A DNA stretch of 64,000 nucleotides from Ilyonectria destructans (GCA_020740775.1 JAHEWK010000001.1:2480001-2544000); one strand, 5' to 3'. Shown: positions 34,801 through 46,871, counted from the first letter of the stretch. Notes: generated by a model from the letters alone, not told the origin. Translations and numbers: made by a program.

Positions 34801-37800
34801 GGATGCAGCCCTGGACTGGAGCGCTTTAGAGCCACAGAGGGAGGGGAAACTGGGAACCCAGGGAAACTGCCGACGGACCAGTCATGTCGCGGCGCCATGG
34901 CTCCTTGGAGATGCACCTCACGTGGCGGCGGAAGATCGCGCAGGTGGGAGCCAAGGTTGTTTGTCGCCCGGGACCAAGCACCGAAGGCACCAACAAGCAC
35001 CGTGGGCCGCCCATGGCTCGCCCTTCAAAAACGACCAGTCTCATCGACTCACTGCGAGGAGCGATGCCCACAACGCGTACCCAGCATGGGCCCCGGCTTG
35101 GCCTCGGCATGGGAGCATGGGACCATGGATGCGCTAGTTGGCGACGCACGAGGAGCCCTGGCTCGGTGCAAGCCACACACCCACTGGTTTCCCAGTCCCG
35201 TTCTTTGGGCTGACCAGCCGCGTGCTACAGTACCAGGTCCGATGTATTTTGTATCGCATCATGACGGGGGGGACCCCCGGAGCGCTGGAGTCTGTTCGCT
35301 GGTCAGTGGGCACAGGGCCCACGACGAATCGCGAACCAAACCCCTTCACCCACGAAGCGCGGCGACGACCCCAGAGACCCTCGATTTCCAGGGGCATCCC
35401 AGCTGCTTCAGGACGACGTCCGAGCTGGCACTGGCCTCCATGTGGCCCCGGGAGAACGCCATTCATTCAGCCCTGGGATGCCTCGACGTTTCGAAAACCG
35501 ACTTTGTGAAAAGTTTTTATCCTCTTTCTTCCTATTCCCACTCCCGTCGCCTGCATTTTCGTATGTCGCCATCGATCTCCATATTTTGTTCTTGGACGAC
35601 TCACTACTACGTAGTAAGGTCGGCCACCTGGGGCCTGAGCGGGTAGGACTAGCTCGGGCTTGCACTGTACTGCACCAGTCAGTATGCGTACAGCACAAAG
35701 TGGGTGAGTTTGGCGAGGAACGTGCTCATCCCGGATTTATGGCCGATGGTTGGTATGTGGGTGAGTGCATCGCGTGTCTGGGTGCGAGCAAACCGGGTAG
35801 AGACATTCCCCTGTCTCTCCAGGCTCGTGTCGCTGTTCTGTTCCCTCTTGCGCTCGTTCGATGCTTGCCACATGTCTCGAGTAAATCTGGGTGGACAAAC
35901 AACGAGTCTATGGTCCCCGTGGCTGGCGCAGCTCCTATGTACTGGCTAGATGGGATGGACGGATGGGTGGATGCCGGGTTGCAGACGTCGCACAGGCATC
36001 TGTGTTTCCTCGGTGCACATGCAGGCGTCCCAATCCCCCTCCCTCATCTCATCTCACCACATGTTGCCATCTGCGCATCTGGCTCGGCTGGACGAAGGGA
36101 ATAACCGATGCAACTAGGTGGCCCATGAATTGCAGACCTGGGGACCTGGGGAACCAACATGCTTGGCATCCCTCAGAGATCATCCCTCAGCGAGCCTATT
36201 CTCGGGACCTTAATATGTCAGCGGCACCAGGGCCTCGACATCCCCGGGTCCTTTTTTGATACTGACACGGGCCTCCGCCGAAGCTTGATTTTATCCGGGA
36301 CTCCTTATCAGCCACCGGGGACCACGGAGCCGTCGTACGCACTGTACAAGGTCCGTGAGGCGTACTTCGTACTATGTACGTGAGCCGGGCGTGAGCTGGC
36401 GGGCTGGCTGCTTTTCAAGCTGTCTGTGTCGTTTCTGATCGGTGGCCCAGCCGTGATCTCTGGGATTGATTGAGGGGGAGCGACACCCCCCCTCCCTCTC
36501 CAACCAAACAGCGCGTCAGCTGCATGCTTCTCCACGGCCGACAGGTCAAGGTTTTTGGGGATGGCGATGGATGGCGATGGATGGATACAACTTGCCAAGT
36601 AGGCACGCCTCAACACGCTCCGAGAGCAGTAGCGTGACGGCTTGTCGGGGGTATTGAGTCGTGCCAGAGTACCTTGACACATGGAACGGGGACCCGGTGG
36701 GGGCTACCAAAGGGTTCTGTAGTGGATACTGGCCAGCGGCCCCCGTGGCCTCGTTTCGGGGTTGCACCTGGCGGCTGCCCGGGCGCTGGGCCGCTGTGGG
36801 TCCCACCAACTCTCCCTTACCCTCGACCCTGGGTCAAGTCGACGGTACACGGCCTGCGGGTACCTTTTTCATGGGTTCTCGCGCCAGCTGCGGTCGCTAA
36901 ATGGGCCAGGATACTTGTAGCTGCAAGCCGCCACGCGCGGGCCACCTGTCTTGGGACAAAGCAGCATCTAAACGGCGCCCTTGCGAGGTACCTTCCCCCT
37001 ACAACCCAACCCTGTTCCCCCTGCCGTCCAGTGGGAGTCCACAGGCCGTACCCACAGGGGGAGCCCGCTGTTTCCCTGCCGCGGCGGGCGGGTGCACCGC
37101 ACATGGGGAGGCGGATGGGGGCGTGGCCCTCGCAACCTGGAAGGCACTTGGCGCCAGCATTGGCGCTGTGTCTGGGTGTCTTTTTTGGCTGTCTGGCATA
37201 GTGAAAGTGACTGAATTGGGGAGCAGGGAACCACCCCCCGGCAGAAGAGAGAAGGAGGAGCAGGAGGGAAGGAGAAGCCAAGGGCCACAGTGCCCCATGG
37301 CCCCAGCCAAAAGCCCCAAAGCGAGGCCCAGAAGCATGTACCTCCACCCCCGAGTCAAGCACCAAGAGTACATCGGACGCCTCTCGACTTGGCGAGTCCT
37401 GGGGCGGTTTTGGGGTTTCTCGGGTGTGCTGAAATCCATGTCGCCTCTTGTCGCTCTTGTCGTTCTTGTCGCTGCTCTCAATTCCATCCATTCTCCCCGT
37501 GCATCCATCCATCTTTATGGCCAAAGACCCCTCCCAGCCTCTTCCTCCAAACCCATCCCGCTCCTCTCTTCCACGGAGCCAGTCTGAGTGCGTTTTCCCA
37601 CCTTCGTCCTCTTCCCGTCGTCGCCTTTTGTCCTCGCACGATCCCGCCGCTGCTGTCACCACGCTCGCCTTTCACGACCCTTTCCGGGGCCTCTGCTCTG
37701 CCTGCTGCCCTCTCCCGGCCTTGCCCGCCCCGACGATTCGCACTGCATCCCATCCCGTCTCGTCTCGTCTAGTCTCGTCTCCAGTTGACTCGACTCGCCC

Positions 37801-38001
37801 GTCGTGCCCGAACCCGCCCCGTGCTTTCGGCCAGTTGCACCAGCACAGTCCCCCTTCTTCGCGCAATACGCGCAAGACGTCCAGCGACCTGTGAACCAAC
37901 TCAACGGCTTTTCCCACGCGACCTTGCAACCTCTCCTCCTACCACATCACTTCAATTTTCCCCTTGAACTCGACTTGACGATTCTCGCCACTGCGTCCAC
38001 C

Positions 38002-39604
38002 ATGGAGACTCACAATCAGCAGCGCCCGCCTCCCAAGACGGCCGGCCTTCCCAACATCCTCAACGACGACCACGGCCCGGCCTCAGGCCCCAATCCTCCT
38101 CCGCACTTACGAGACTCGGGCTTTTACTCCAACGCGGACGCATCCAGTAAGCGTATGCCGCTCATTGACATCAGCGGGTTGCGTGTTGGCTAACCTGATC
38201 CCCCACAGACACCTCGGCCGCCTCCTTCAACGTGAATGGCCTGAGCCCCAGCGGTTCGGGATATCAATCCTCGTCGCAAGACAAGACTCCCTCGCCCATC
38301 GCATCCAACATGGTTCCCCATGCTCTAGTGTCGCCTTCGACGACAAGCATGAGTGTCGCAGCAATTGTATCGCCCACCACGGCGGGCGGCCTCGACCCGC
38401 GACGACCAATCTCCATCGAGTCCAGTTCCAACGGTGTCATGCTGGGAGAGACCCTCGCCCCCGGCATGATAGGCCTTCGGCGAGAAAGTGTGGATAGTAG
38501 GATCAACCAGGGATTCAGCGACATGCGACTCGGAACCTCTCCGTATGCCACCAACAACCAGTCGAGCACATCTATCCAGAACACCCTTCACAACCAGCGC
38601 AACCCGCGCGCCGGTCTCGAGAACCTCTCGGTCCATCGAATCTCCAATGGGTACCAGCCTAGCAACGATCGCAACCCCGACAACAAGACGACCAAAACTG
38701 CGCCTGCCATTACCGGACCCGCCACAGGACATATTGCCCGAGCAGCAGAGCCTACTAAGGGCCAGGCCTGGGCTTTCCCGGAAGAGGATATTCAAAGAGT
38801 AGGCGTCCCTCAGTATGCCGACTCGAGACGGAGCAGCATTACGGAATCAGTTGCCAGCAGCCAATTCACAACCGAGTCGCGACTGCCACCTGGTCAGCGA
38901 GGATTGGACGACAGCGAGTACTCGCGCATGTCCAACGCATCCGATTTCCCTCCCGTCCATCACCACACTATGCAACACAAGCAACTGAGCGATCTTCAAG
39001 CCGAGGAAGGCAATGGACCAAGTGGATCTCAACCCTACAGCCGGACCCCCGAATTGAGGGTTAGCCACAAGTTGGCTGAGCGAAAGAGGAGAACCGAGAT
39101 GAAGGAATTGTTCGACCAACTACGAGACCTGATGCCCCAGGAGCGCGGTTCCAAGGCATCCAAGTGGGAGATCCTAACCAAGGGTGAGTTTCATTTAGTT
39201 GCCCCGACGCATGGGTTCATGACTAACACATGACAGCGATTGCCGAGCATCAAAGACAAACGGATACTATTCGTGCCCTGCAATCACACTACAACACCGC
39301 AGCGGCGGAGAATGAGATGCTCCGTCGTGAGTTGCAGGGCCTTCGGATGGAGAGTGCCCAACTTCGAGGAGAGCTCCACTCAAGCTCGTCGCATCCCCCT
39401 CCACCCCCTGCACCGGCGCCGGCTCAACAACAGCAACAACCACCGCAAGCTCCCTACGCGGCTGATCCCTATGCCAACTCCACCCGGCCCGAGTTGCCAC
39501 CTATCCGCTCCATCGGCAACAGCATGTCCAATGGTCCTGAGTCTATGACGGGTGTTCAATACGAGACTCCCCGCGCCAACGGATTCCGACAGGAGAGATA
39601 CTGA
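38002..39604 (+). CDS. bHLH transcription factor
   Basis: Three exons (38002..38146, 38209..39183, 39237..39604) join in frame to 495 aa. The basic helix-loop-helix spans about residues 330-385. The basic part SHKLAERKRR has the His-Glu-Arg pattern typical of factors that bind CACGTG-type E-boxes. It is followed by MKELFDQLRDLMPQERG, a short loop, and helix 2 (SKWEILTKAIAEHQ), which is interrupted by the second intron. A leucine-containing coiled coil follows (LRRELQGLRMESAQLRGEL), then a Pro/Gln-rich tail. The long N-terminal part is Ser/Asn-rich and disordered. The protein should act in the nucleus as a dimer; its targets are unknown. The gene sits at the end of an 11-kb gene-free stretch, as is common for developmental regulators with long promoters (inference). 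Confidence 0.9.
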
Positions 39605-41019
39605 ACCTCGGCTCGACAACTCTAATGGCCATCTCATAATGGCAACTTTTTTTTTTCTTTGTTACCTACTTTTACGCACGAATGAACGACGAGGGGGAAA
39701 AGTTATGATCCTGGAGGCATTTAACGGCCTCGCCATCTAAAAACGAATCCCGCGGCAGGCTTCGTCACAATCATTGTCGCCCTCATCGGCACAAACAGGA
39801 GGCTTGAGCTCCTTGTTCTATTAGATTTCCTCTTTTCTTTTTCGATTACCCTTCTCTTCTGTTCTCTGGTTGGCATACCCATCGACCATTGTATCAGTAC
39901 GGCACACGGACCGTGGAACTTTCTTGTTGGTGTTGTCAATCTTTGGTCTGATTTGAACATATAAGCTCCTTTGGAGCGGAGGAGGTTCACTGGGAGTTTT
40001 TTTGTTGTTGTCCAATTGGAACCCGGAAGCCATTAATTGTGGGGGAGGGTGGACGAGCCGGGCTATGGAGGACCACTCCCAGCAGCTCCATATTAAAGTA
40101 TGAGGAGGCTAAGGGCGAGAGTGGCAGGCGGCGCCTCTGGTCTTGCAAGATGTGTATACCCATTTTCTAAAGGAGGTTAAAGGGGCAGAGACCCCCGAGG
40201 AAAGGATGGGTTGGGTTGGACGGGAACCGGATGGGTTGGGTTGGACGGGAACCGGATGGGTCAGGACTGGGTCAGGACTGGGTCAGGGCAGGGAGGGAGG
40301 TTTGGGCGCGATGTAGCTGTCTGGCTTTCGACGGTTATTGATATCCGCAAAACATAGAAGATGATTTCAAAGTTACCAACTTTCATTCTGACGAATCCTG
40401 CTGTTCTCGCATTGATATATTGGGTGCTGGGTGCTTTGGAGGAGGCATGGGTGACGTGACAACTTTGTATCCGTCCAGTGAAGAGGAAGTACGAGGAGAA
40501 CCCAGTCGAGGTCAACACTTCGCATGAGATGAAGTTAAATGTCTAGATAAGATAAACCCATTTTAACCCCGCTATCTCGGTCCCATTGATCGGCACAAGA
40601 GTCGTCCCGACGCGAGATGGGCCGGGAGAAGGGCGGCGGGATGTGGAGCTGCGGAGTTGCGGAGTTGCGGACTTTGCGGAGGTTACTGACGGTCATGGCC
40701 GGTGGGAGACAGCGGGCGGCATAACCTTGAGGCCGGCTGGACTTATCGGCCGGAGCACTTACATAGGTAGGTCAAGAGAGACAGCATAAGCAGAATAAGC
40801 AGAATAGGTCCAAGCCTCAACTCCGCAGGATCCATCAAAAGCGTCCGAGTGCGTCTGGCTGAGGCCCATATTCCTCTGCCAACCGCCACTCCCCATCCTC
40901 CCCCATCTTCTCCCTCCGCCATAGTCCGACCACCCGCATCGACCACTGCTCGGAGATCATCCACCTCCTCCCCCTCCCCCGCAGCTGACGCAGAGGATTA
41001 AATACTTCAACTCTTCGCA
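39605..41019. other. Intergenic with short tandem repeats
   Basis: Spacer of 1.4 kb between the bHLH and second Zn2Cys6 genes, both on the plus strand. It contains the tandem repeats at 40204-40290 and a triplicated CGGAGTTG-like segment near 40650-40680. No gene is seen. Confidence 0.5.
40204..40290. repeat. Two adjacent tandem repeats (25 bp x2, 11 bp x3)
   Basis: Two perfect copies of a 25-bp unit beginning GGATGGGTTGGGTTGG (40204-40228, 40229-40253) are followed by about three copies of GGGTCAGGACT (40258-40290). They lie in intergenic DNA. Confidence 0.85.
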
Positions 41020-42548
41020 ATGGACTCGCTGTCGCCGCTGACACTGCGGAAGATGGATCGCGTCGCGGCTTCTCGTCAGAAAAGCTGCAACACCTGTGTG
41101 AGGGGCAAGCGCAAGTGCGACAAGAAGACGCCCCGGTGCACGCGGTGCGCCGCCAAGGGCCTCGACTGCGTCTACCAGAAGCTGCCCCCCGGAGCGAGCT
41201 TCCACGACGAAGACATTGGGGCTTCGTCTACTAGCGAGGTGCACGACTTTGACATGGGCTTTGACATTGAAAGCCTGGGCACTTCGACAAACACGACGAC
41301 GGCTACTACGTCGCCCGAGAGTCTGCACAGCAACAACGTGACGTCCATCCAGCTCGACTCCAACCTCGACTTCTCCATCATCGACCAGCTCATGGCCAAC
41401 GACTCGCCCACCGGCGCGGAGCTGTGGAACCTCGGCGACTTCGGCTCCAACAAGATGGAGATCCCGATGGTGCCCGCACACCCGCCCATCGCCATCCGGG
41501 ACATGGCGCTGCTGCAGGGCGCCGAGAGCTGCCTCGCCTTCAACCCGCTCGACGTGCACGACCCGCGCACGCGCATCGGCTTCGTCGTCGACGTCCTCAC
41601 GCACATGTACCGCGGCTTCGCCCACACGCGCTCGCTGCCCTTTGTGCACCCGCGCCTGTACGGCTCCAACCTGCCGCGCACCATGCTGGCCGCCTTCTCC
41701 GCCGCCACGGCCTACGCCGGCCGCACGCCCGAGAACAAGGCCTGGGTGTACAAGCTCGTCTCCGAGGCCGCGCGCGAGATCCACCGCGAGGGCGAGCGCG
41801 CCGACACCCCCGCCGAGAAGGTCGCCCGCGTGCAGGCCCTCATCATCCTGGACTCGATCCGCATGTTCGACGGCGACGTTGCGCTCCGGGCCACGTCGGA
41901 GCGCGAGATGCCGCAGTTCTTGGCGTGGCTGACGGAGCTGCAGGCGCTGAAGGACGAGTTGGAGGAGGGCCTGAGTTCGGCCGTGCTGATATCTACAGAC
42001 CGGCCGCCGGCGAGTTGGGAGGTAAGATGAATCCGTGGCGGCTTGAAGGGACTGTTACTGACCTTGTTGTAGAGCTGGGTCCTGCTTGAGAGCACACGCA
42101 GGACAATCATGATGGCATTTTCCTATGTCTGCGTCAGCTATATCCTCAAATCTCATGAGCGTACGTATACTGCAGTCGGGTTTCCCCCAAGCTTCCATCA
42201 CGGGATGCTAATGTTCAACAGCGCCTTGCGAAATCATGGATCCAGAAATCTCCTTCACCGTATCGCGCCACCTCTGGGAGGCGCACTCATCGGTAGCGTT
42301 CTTCCAAGCGTGGCACAACAAGCCGCAGTATTGCGTGTCCGAAATGGACTTCAAGGACGTGTGGATGCGTGCCCGGCCGGATGATGTGGACGAGTTTGCG
42401 AAGCTCATGTTGACAGCGTAAGTTGAACCTCCAGCGCAGACGGTGTGAAGGAATGGACTTGCTAACGACTCGCAAATGTAGGCAATCGGGCCCTGATGCG
42501 ATGGACTATTTTATGATGGGGAATGTGAATATTAGCATGACCGCATGA
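41020..42548 (+). CDS. Zn2Cys6 transcription factor
   Basis: Four exons (41020..42021, 42073..42160, 42222..42417, 42482..42548) join in frame to 450 aa. Residues about 23-50 form a zinc cluster, C-x2-C-x6-C-x6-C-x2-C-x6-C (CNTCVRGKRKC, then CTRCAAKGLDC), preceded by basic residues. An acidic Ser/Thr linker follows, then a middle region (about 150-330) with helices such as IGFVVDVLTHMYRGFAHT and VARVQALIILDSIRMFDGD. The last exons contain WVLLESTRRTIMMAFSY and ISFTVSRHLWEAHSSVAFFQ, which resemble the C-terminal part of fungal Zn2Cys6 regulators associated with secondary metabolism or stress. No biosynthetic cluster surrounds it here, so the target is open. First-exon codons are strongly biased to G/C in third position. 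Confidence 0.88.
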
Positions 42549-42849
42549 GCCGATCCATGTTGAGCTTCCGTTTGAATCTTGAAGGGAAAAGAGCCGGTTT
42601 CTTTCCTTGAATCTTCACTGTGCAAAGGCAGCTGAAACAAAATTCGGCTCACGCGGGCCTTGGACATATCACACACACAGTTGGCTACAGTAAGCCATGA
42701 TTTCTTCTTGTAGGCCTAATGGCCGATAATCCACTGTTGTTTAGCTATTGGGAACGGACCATGGGACGAACGTCTGGCTATTGGAATCTCGCAAAAGCAG
42801 CGCTGATTCTTGCACCTCAATATTTGCACCCTGCTCCCCATGTCCAGGC
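42549..42849. other. Convergent 3' spacer
   Basis: These 301 bp carry the 3' ends of the Zn2Cys6 gene (plus) and the small membrane-protein gene (minus). Nothing else is seen. Confidence 0.6.
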
Positions 42850-43358
42850 TCACGAAACAGTAGACACCATGGTCCGGCTCCTGAGCTGAATCAGCTCAAC
42901 CTGTCCCGACGTATTGTCGTACATAGCCCTGTATTGAGGAGCACTTTCAGCTCCAACCTGTTCCCTAGCTACCTTTCGGACGACGCCTGCAACGAAAAAT
43001 AGAAAGAAAACGAGGACTCCCACGCAAACTGCGATCCAGACAGTAGCGCTAGAATCGGGCTCGGAATCGGATGGCTGGAAGGAATGCGAGATGGCGGTAT
43101 GCAAAGGAAGGCAAACGAGCACCGCAATGAGTACGACTACCTGGAGGGTATCGGCTTTGATGGTGTATTCGACGATGCGTTCGACGCGGGCGGCCTTGAT
43201 GTCTGGTTGGACAGCTGGTTGGACCGCTGGTTGGACAGCAGGTTTAACGCTGAAGAGAATTAGCACATGTTCGACGAAGGAAGTAGTCCGCAGAGTACAT
43301 ACTGCGACTGTTGCACAGGCTTGGGAGGCGGCCTCGGGATCATGTGCCAATGAGCCAT
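42850..43358 (-). CDS. Small two-helix membrane protein with PAVQ repeats
   Basis: Two exons, 43303..43358 and 42850..43249 (53-bp intron), give 151 aa. The N-terminus is Pro/Gln-rich and contains three copies of PAVQ encoded by near-identical 12-bp units. Two hydrophobic segments follow, LQVVVLIAVLVCLPLHTAI (about 60-78) and VWIAVCVGVLVFFLFFVAGVV (about 95-115), separated by a short acidic loop; the C-terminus is charged. There is no cleavable signal peptide. It is probably an integral membrane protein. I do not recognise the family. The start is the only ATG that stays in frame across the intron; an overlapping frame lacks an ATG. Confidence 0.65.
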
Positions 43359-44814
43359 TGTGGAGGCCTGGAGTGACGGTGATGTGATTCTTGACAGCCT
43401 TGTGCAGGATGGAGAGAATGGAGTGGGTATGATGTTGATGGCTCCCTTATGTGGCAGGAAAACTACTTAAACGATCTCTCCAAGAGTCCTTCCGGGTCTT
43501 CGCATAGCCTTAAACCTTGGGGGCAGTTTCAACCAGGCTGCGTCATGGGCAACAAGCTTTCTTACCACTGACGGTACACCTTGGCGATGCAGGTCGTGCC
43601 CTCAACCTGCCCCAAACGGGCAGCTATTGATGCCGATTAAATGCCGTCGGTCAAGCCTCAGTCTTTGAGAGGCGCCATGACAACCGCTCGCTGCTGACTT
43701 CTTTCCGTCGCAGGATATGCGCCCCATACAAGGAGTGGCTTCTCGGCGTCCTCGGACGTCCAATCGTCTTAGATGGGCTATGGCAGCTCAAGGTTCAGGT
43801 CGGCAGTGGCAGAGTGGACGATGGTAACCAAGTTCACTGGCACAGTGGCGGCCTCCTTGAGGCTCAACCCCGATGGGATCTTGGATGCCAGGTAAGCAGG
43901 AATGGTCGAGCGGAGTGGAGGATAACGGGAGGGTAAACCGGAACAGAGAGCTCGGCAAAGGGAGTACGTTTGCTCGGGAGAGCGACTGCTTTGTGAGTAG
44001 ATGGAAGAGAAGCTAGGGGCGAGGGATAATTTGTTCTCGCGCCATTCATATAAGTCGCGTCGTCGATCCTCAGGTTTGTAAGCCTCTGAGCCATGACGAT
44101 ATTTTAACCCTCCAAAGTGCCGACGAGAAAGTGGTTCGTCCCTACGGTGTTGAATGGATATAATAACATGGCAGCCATCTTATGGATGCCGTGGCCATGG
44201 GTAAATGGGCTGATTTAGGCGACAAGTTGAAGATTTGGCTCGGATTGGGATCCCGGGGATCACGCATCGCGCATACACCTTGCGTAGCAATAAGCCCACG
44301 ACAAGGCCGCCTCAACCACTGAGGGGGCAGAGCGCCAACAAACAGCCCTATGGGGGGAATATTGTGGAGACTTGGGGAAATGGGGATGGATTCCAGATAT
44401 CCGAGACAAGCTTATAGGATCAGTCTGCATGGTACGGGGGGAGGCACAGGGTCGGGACAGGGCCGGGCCAACGTCGCCTGGCAGGTAACACATGAGGGGC
44501 GATTTGAGTTGACAGAGCATGAATCGACACAAAAATTGACTTGCCAAGAACTCATAGGGGGGAAATTCCAGATCACCGATGGTCAATATCCATTGAGCCA
44601 TTGTCCTGGCCTTATCAATGGCGCGGCGGTGTGGCATCGCAGGCCGAGATCCATCGCAGGAACATCCATCATCCCAAGCACAAACGCAACAGAAGCGGTA
44701 TCACATTACAGCACCCAACGCCAAACAGATTGCAGCGCAGATATCCCAGTCCCTCGTTTCCCGGCTCTCTCTTGTCGCACGGCCTGCCGGTGGCCTAGAT
44801 TCGTCGTCGTGCGG
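43359..44814. other. Intergenic, no convincing gene
   Basis: Spacer of 1.45 kb. A 76-codon minus-strand frame from an ATG at 44094 has no features and was not called. Confidence 0.5.
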
Positions 44815-45072
44815 CTAGACGGCTCCGGGGGCCATGAGACCAGCGCCCGCCGGGCCGATGTCGACGTGATTCTGCGTCGTCTTGCCGTCCTTGGCGTCCT
44901 GCTTCGCCGTGGGCGGGCGGCCCAGTTCGTGGACGACGTCGCGGACGCGCTGGCGCATGCCGCGACGAGCAGCCTTGGCCTCGGCGGCGGGCGGCGCGTC
45001 CTTGGTGTAGGAGCAGGCGGTGGAGCCCGAGAAGGTGGAGGCGGCGTCGGAGCTGGTGGAGGGGCGATCCAT
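44815..45072 (-). CDS. Small Ala/Lys-rich hypothetical protein
   Basis: A single-exon frame of 85 codons starting MDRPSTSSDAASTFSG. Third codon positions are almost all G or C, far more than in surrounding DNA, which supports real coding. The peptide is hydrophilic, with a basic helix-like centre (AEAKAARRGMRQRVRDVV) and a Gly-rich end; there is no signal peptide or membrane segment. I do not recognise the family. The open frame continues upstream to 45171 but without an ATG, so the start is set at 45072. Confidence 0.6.
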   Translation of the reverse strand: MDRPSTSSDAASTFSGSTACSYTKDAPPAAEAKAARRGMRQRVRDVVHELGRPPTAKQDAKDGKTTQNHVDIGPAGAGLMAPGAV

Positions 45073-45719
45073 GGTTGGTGATGCGGATGGTGATGCGGAT
45101 AATGGCAATGCGGCGACGGAGCGCGCTGGACTTGGATAGTCGTGTGCTGAGTGAGGTTGGACGCTGACCACCTACCAGAAGATGTAGATGTAGATAACAG
45201 ACCCTGATCGACCAGTCTACGCCGGAATGAGGGGTTGACGCCAGCCTTTATACGGATTGCCCTGGTTCAGCTAAGGCAGGTACGTAGATAATGATAGTGT
45301 TTTAAGTGCCCCGCGCCAGCCTGGGCGGGCGTTCTTCACACGGCTCAGACTCGCACACTAACACGATTGATACCAATGAAACCACGCAGAACTCGCACAC
45401 AGCCCAAGCCACGAGCCAGGCCAAGCCGGGGGCATCACATTGGTCGTTCGGGATTGGATCTTGGCAGACCGGATATGTTCGATTCTGTGCATTTTGCATT
45501 GCATATTAGAAAATGCTAATCGTGGCGAGGTGGGATTCTCGACCCTTGTCTATCAGCCCATGTCTGTCTCGTCCCAACCCTTATTTTAATCCCTTATTTT
45601 AACCCCTACTCTATCTTCCCACCCCCAGGCATATCCCTCCGTGTGACGATTCATTCCCTGTCTATTCGTACAACGCCAAGACACCTACGAGAATTGCCGT
45701 GAACGTTAGGAAGTCATCT
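45073..45719. other. Intergenic, no gene seen
   Basis: Upstream region of the 85-aa gene and 3' region of the glycine-rich-tail gene. No feature was recognised. Confidence 0.55.
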
Positions 45720-46871
45720 TCAACTGCTCCCTCCTCCTCCTCCACCACCACCACCACTTCCATCTCCTCCACCTCCTCCGCTAAATCCGCTGAATCCGCC
45801 TCCATCTCCTCCCCATCCACTTCCTCCTCCTCCTCCTCCCCAACTCCATCCACCATCATCACCGTCATCTCCTCCTCCTCTACCTCCTCCGCTCATTCCA
45901 GCTCCTCCTCCTTCGCCACCTTCACCTCCTCCTCTTCCGCTTCCTACTACCTTTGCACTCCTACTAACCACAAACGCTGTTGTTTGTCTGTCGAGAAATT
46001 TCTCATTTTTCTCAATGTTGGCCTCGAGATTTACCCTATCTTGGCCTTCCATGAGCGGTCGCATTTCTTTCAACCTTTGCAGCCACTCTGTTGCTACAAC
46101 AGCTCGTCCTCCCACGGATCCAAGCAGCACGTATCGGTCGTTAGATGCTGGACTCGGGTAAAACCATCCCCATCCGTCGGCTGCATCCTTGACGATCTGA
46201 GACGCAAAGTTTCTCATCAAGCCTTGGCGAATGTCCCGGAAAACGTTGTCGAAGCCGTATTTTTCCAATGTTGACTTGCACGCCGCATCGACTTCCCCCT
46301 TTGACTTGCGTGTCCAACCAATCAAGCTCGTATAACAACCGTCCAGGTCGGGGGACTGCGGGACGGCAGCGGCTGCTTTACGACGTTCCTCATTGATTTG
46401 GCAAGGTTGAATCCTGTACTCATATCGCTTTCCCCATCCTCCCACTCCTATCCAATTATCCTTGAGAGAGTCTCCTTTCTCCATGTCGGATCCCGCGCCT
46501 CTCGTCTTCTGTGAGATAGCCCGCCGAAGTTCATACTTGTGCCCATGGGCAAATAAAGCTCTGTGCTTCAGTTCGCCATTCGAGATATGATGCAAGGCCC
46601 AAACACGCTCTCCACGATCGGTCTGCGCCTCTTCTTTGAGACGGATCTGAACTTGGTTGCGGATACCAGCCTCGAATCCACTCTTCAGAGCGTCTTCTAA
46701 ACTAACTTGGCCCGGCGCTTGGGGGGACCTTGATTGGGCGTAGAGCATGTGTGCCTGCTGGTTGGCTGATCTGCGGGATGAGGCTTTGACAGCTAATGTG
46801 ACGGTGATGAGGATAATTAGGAACACGAAGGAACCAAAGACAGCAGCAACTGGAATAATAAACGTAGTCAT
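45720..46871 (-). CDS. Membrane-anchored protein with glycine-rich tail
   Basis: An intronless frame gives 383 aa from MTTFIIPVAAVFG; an ATG 63 bp upstream (46934) would add 21 residues. Residues 6-29 are a strongly hydrophobic segment that anchors the protein or acts as an uncleaved signal. The middle (about 30-300) is soluble, of mixed charge and unrecognised. From about residue 312 the sequence is mostly Gly with Ser, Asp and Trp (for example GGWSWGGGGGG) to the end. The general plan (N-terminal helix, soluble domain, Gly/Ser-rich tail) recalls some membrane-tethered proteins such as TPM-domain proteins, but I see no TPM motifs. Function unknown. Confidence 0.7.
   Translation of the reverse strand: MTTFIIPVAAVFGSFVFLIILITVTLAVKASSRRSANQQAHMLYAQSRSPQAPGQVSLEDALKSGFEAGIRNQVQIRLKEEAQTDRGERVWALHHISNGELKHRALFAHGHKYELRRAISQKTRGAGSDMEKGDSLKDNWIGVGGWGKRYEYRIQPCQINEERRKAAAAVPQSPDLDGCYTSLIGWTRKSKGEVDAACKSTLEKYGFDNVFRDIRQGLMRNFASQIVKDAADGWGWFYPSPASNDRYVLLGSVGGRAVVATEWLQRLKEMRPLMEGQDRVNLEANIEKNEKFLDRQTTAFVVSRSAKVVGSGRGGGEGGEGGGAGMSGGGRGGGDDGDDGGWSWGGGGGGSGWGGDGGGFSGFSGGGGGDGSGGGGGGGGGSS

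Larger units (their letters stand above)
26921..38001. other. 11-kb region without a convincing gene
   Basis: GC content is normal to high, so many frames are open by chance on both strands, but none shows a domain, signal peptide or coherent splicing. The sequence contains numerous short palindromes of the TACGTA/TACTCCGTA kind, a run of 22 G (28792-28813) and a GGCTTGGAC minisatellite (about 28449-28531). From 37,440 to 38,001 the plus strand is pyrimidine-rich, like the leader of the bHLH gene that follows. A minus-strand frame at 27723..27923 (66 codons) and others up to 281 codons were judged unsupported. Non-coding transcripts cannot be excluded. Confidence 0.5.

Noticed and set aside
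36817..37662. 281-codon minus-strand frame
   Set aside because: It lies in GC-rich DNA where all frames are open. Its composition is mixed, with no domain, homology signal or splice context.
40957..41784. 275-codon minus-strand frame
   Set aside because: It is antisense to the first exon of the second Zn2Cys6 gene, whose G/C-ending codons keep the opposite frame open.
43864..44094. 76-codon minus-strand frame from ATG
   Set aside because: The peptide has no domain or signal and its codon use is not distinct from spacer DNA. It could be real but is not supported.
44350..45081. 243-codon plus-strand frame
   Set aside because: Its second half is antisense to the 85-aa gene, whose third-position G/C bias explains the openness.
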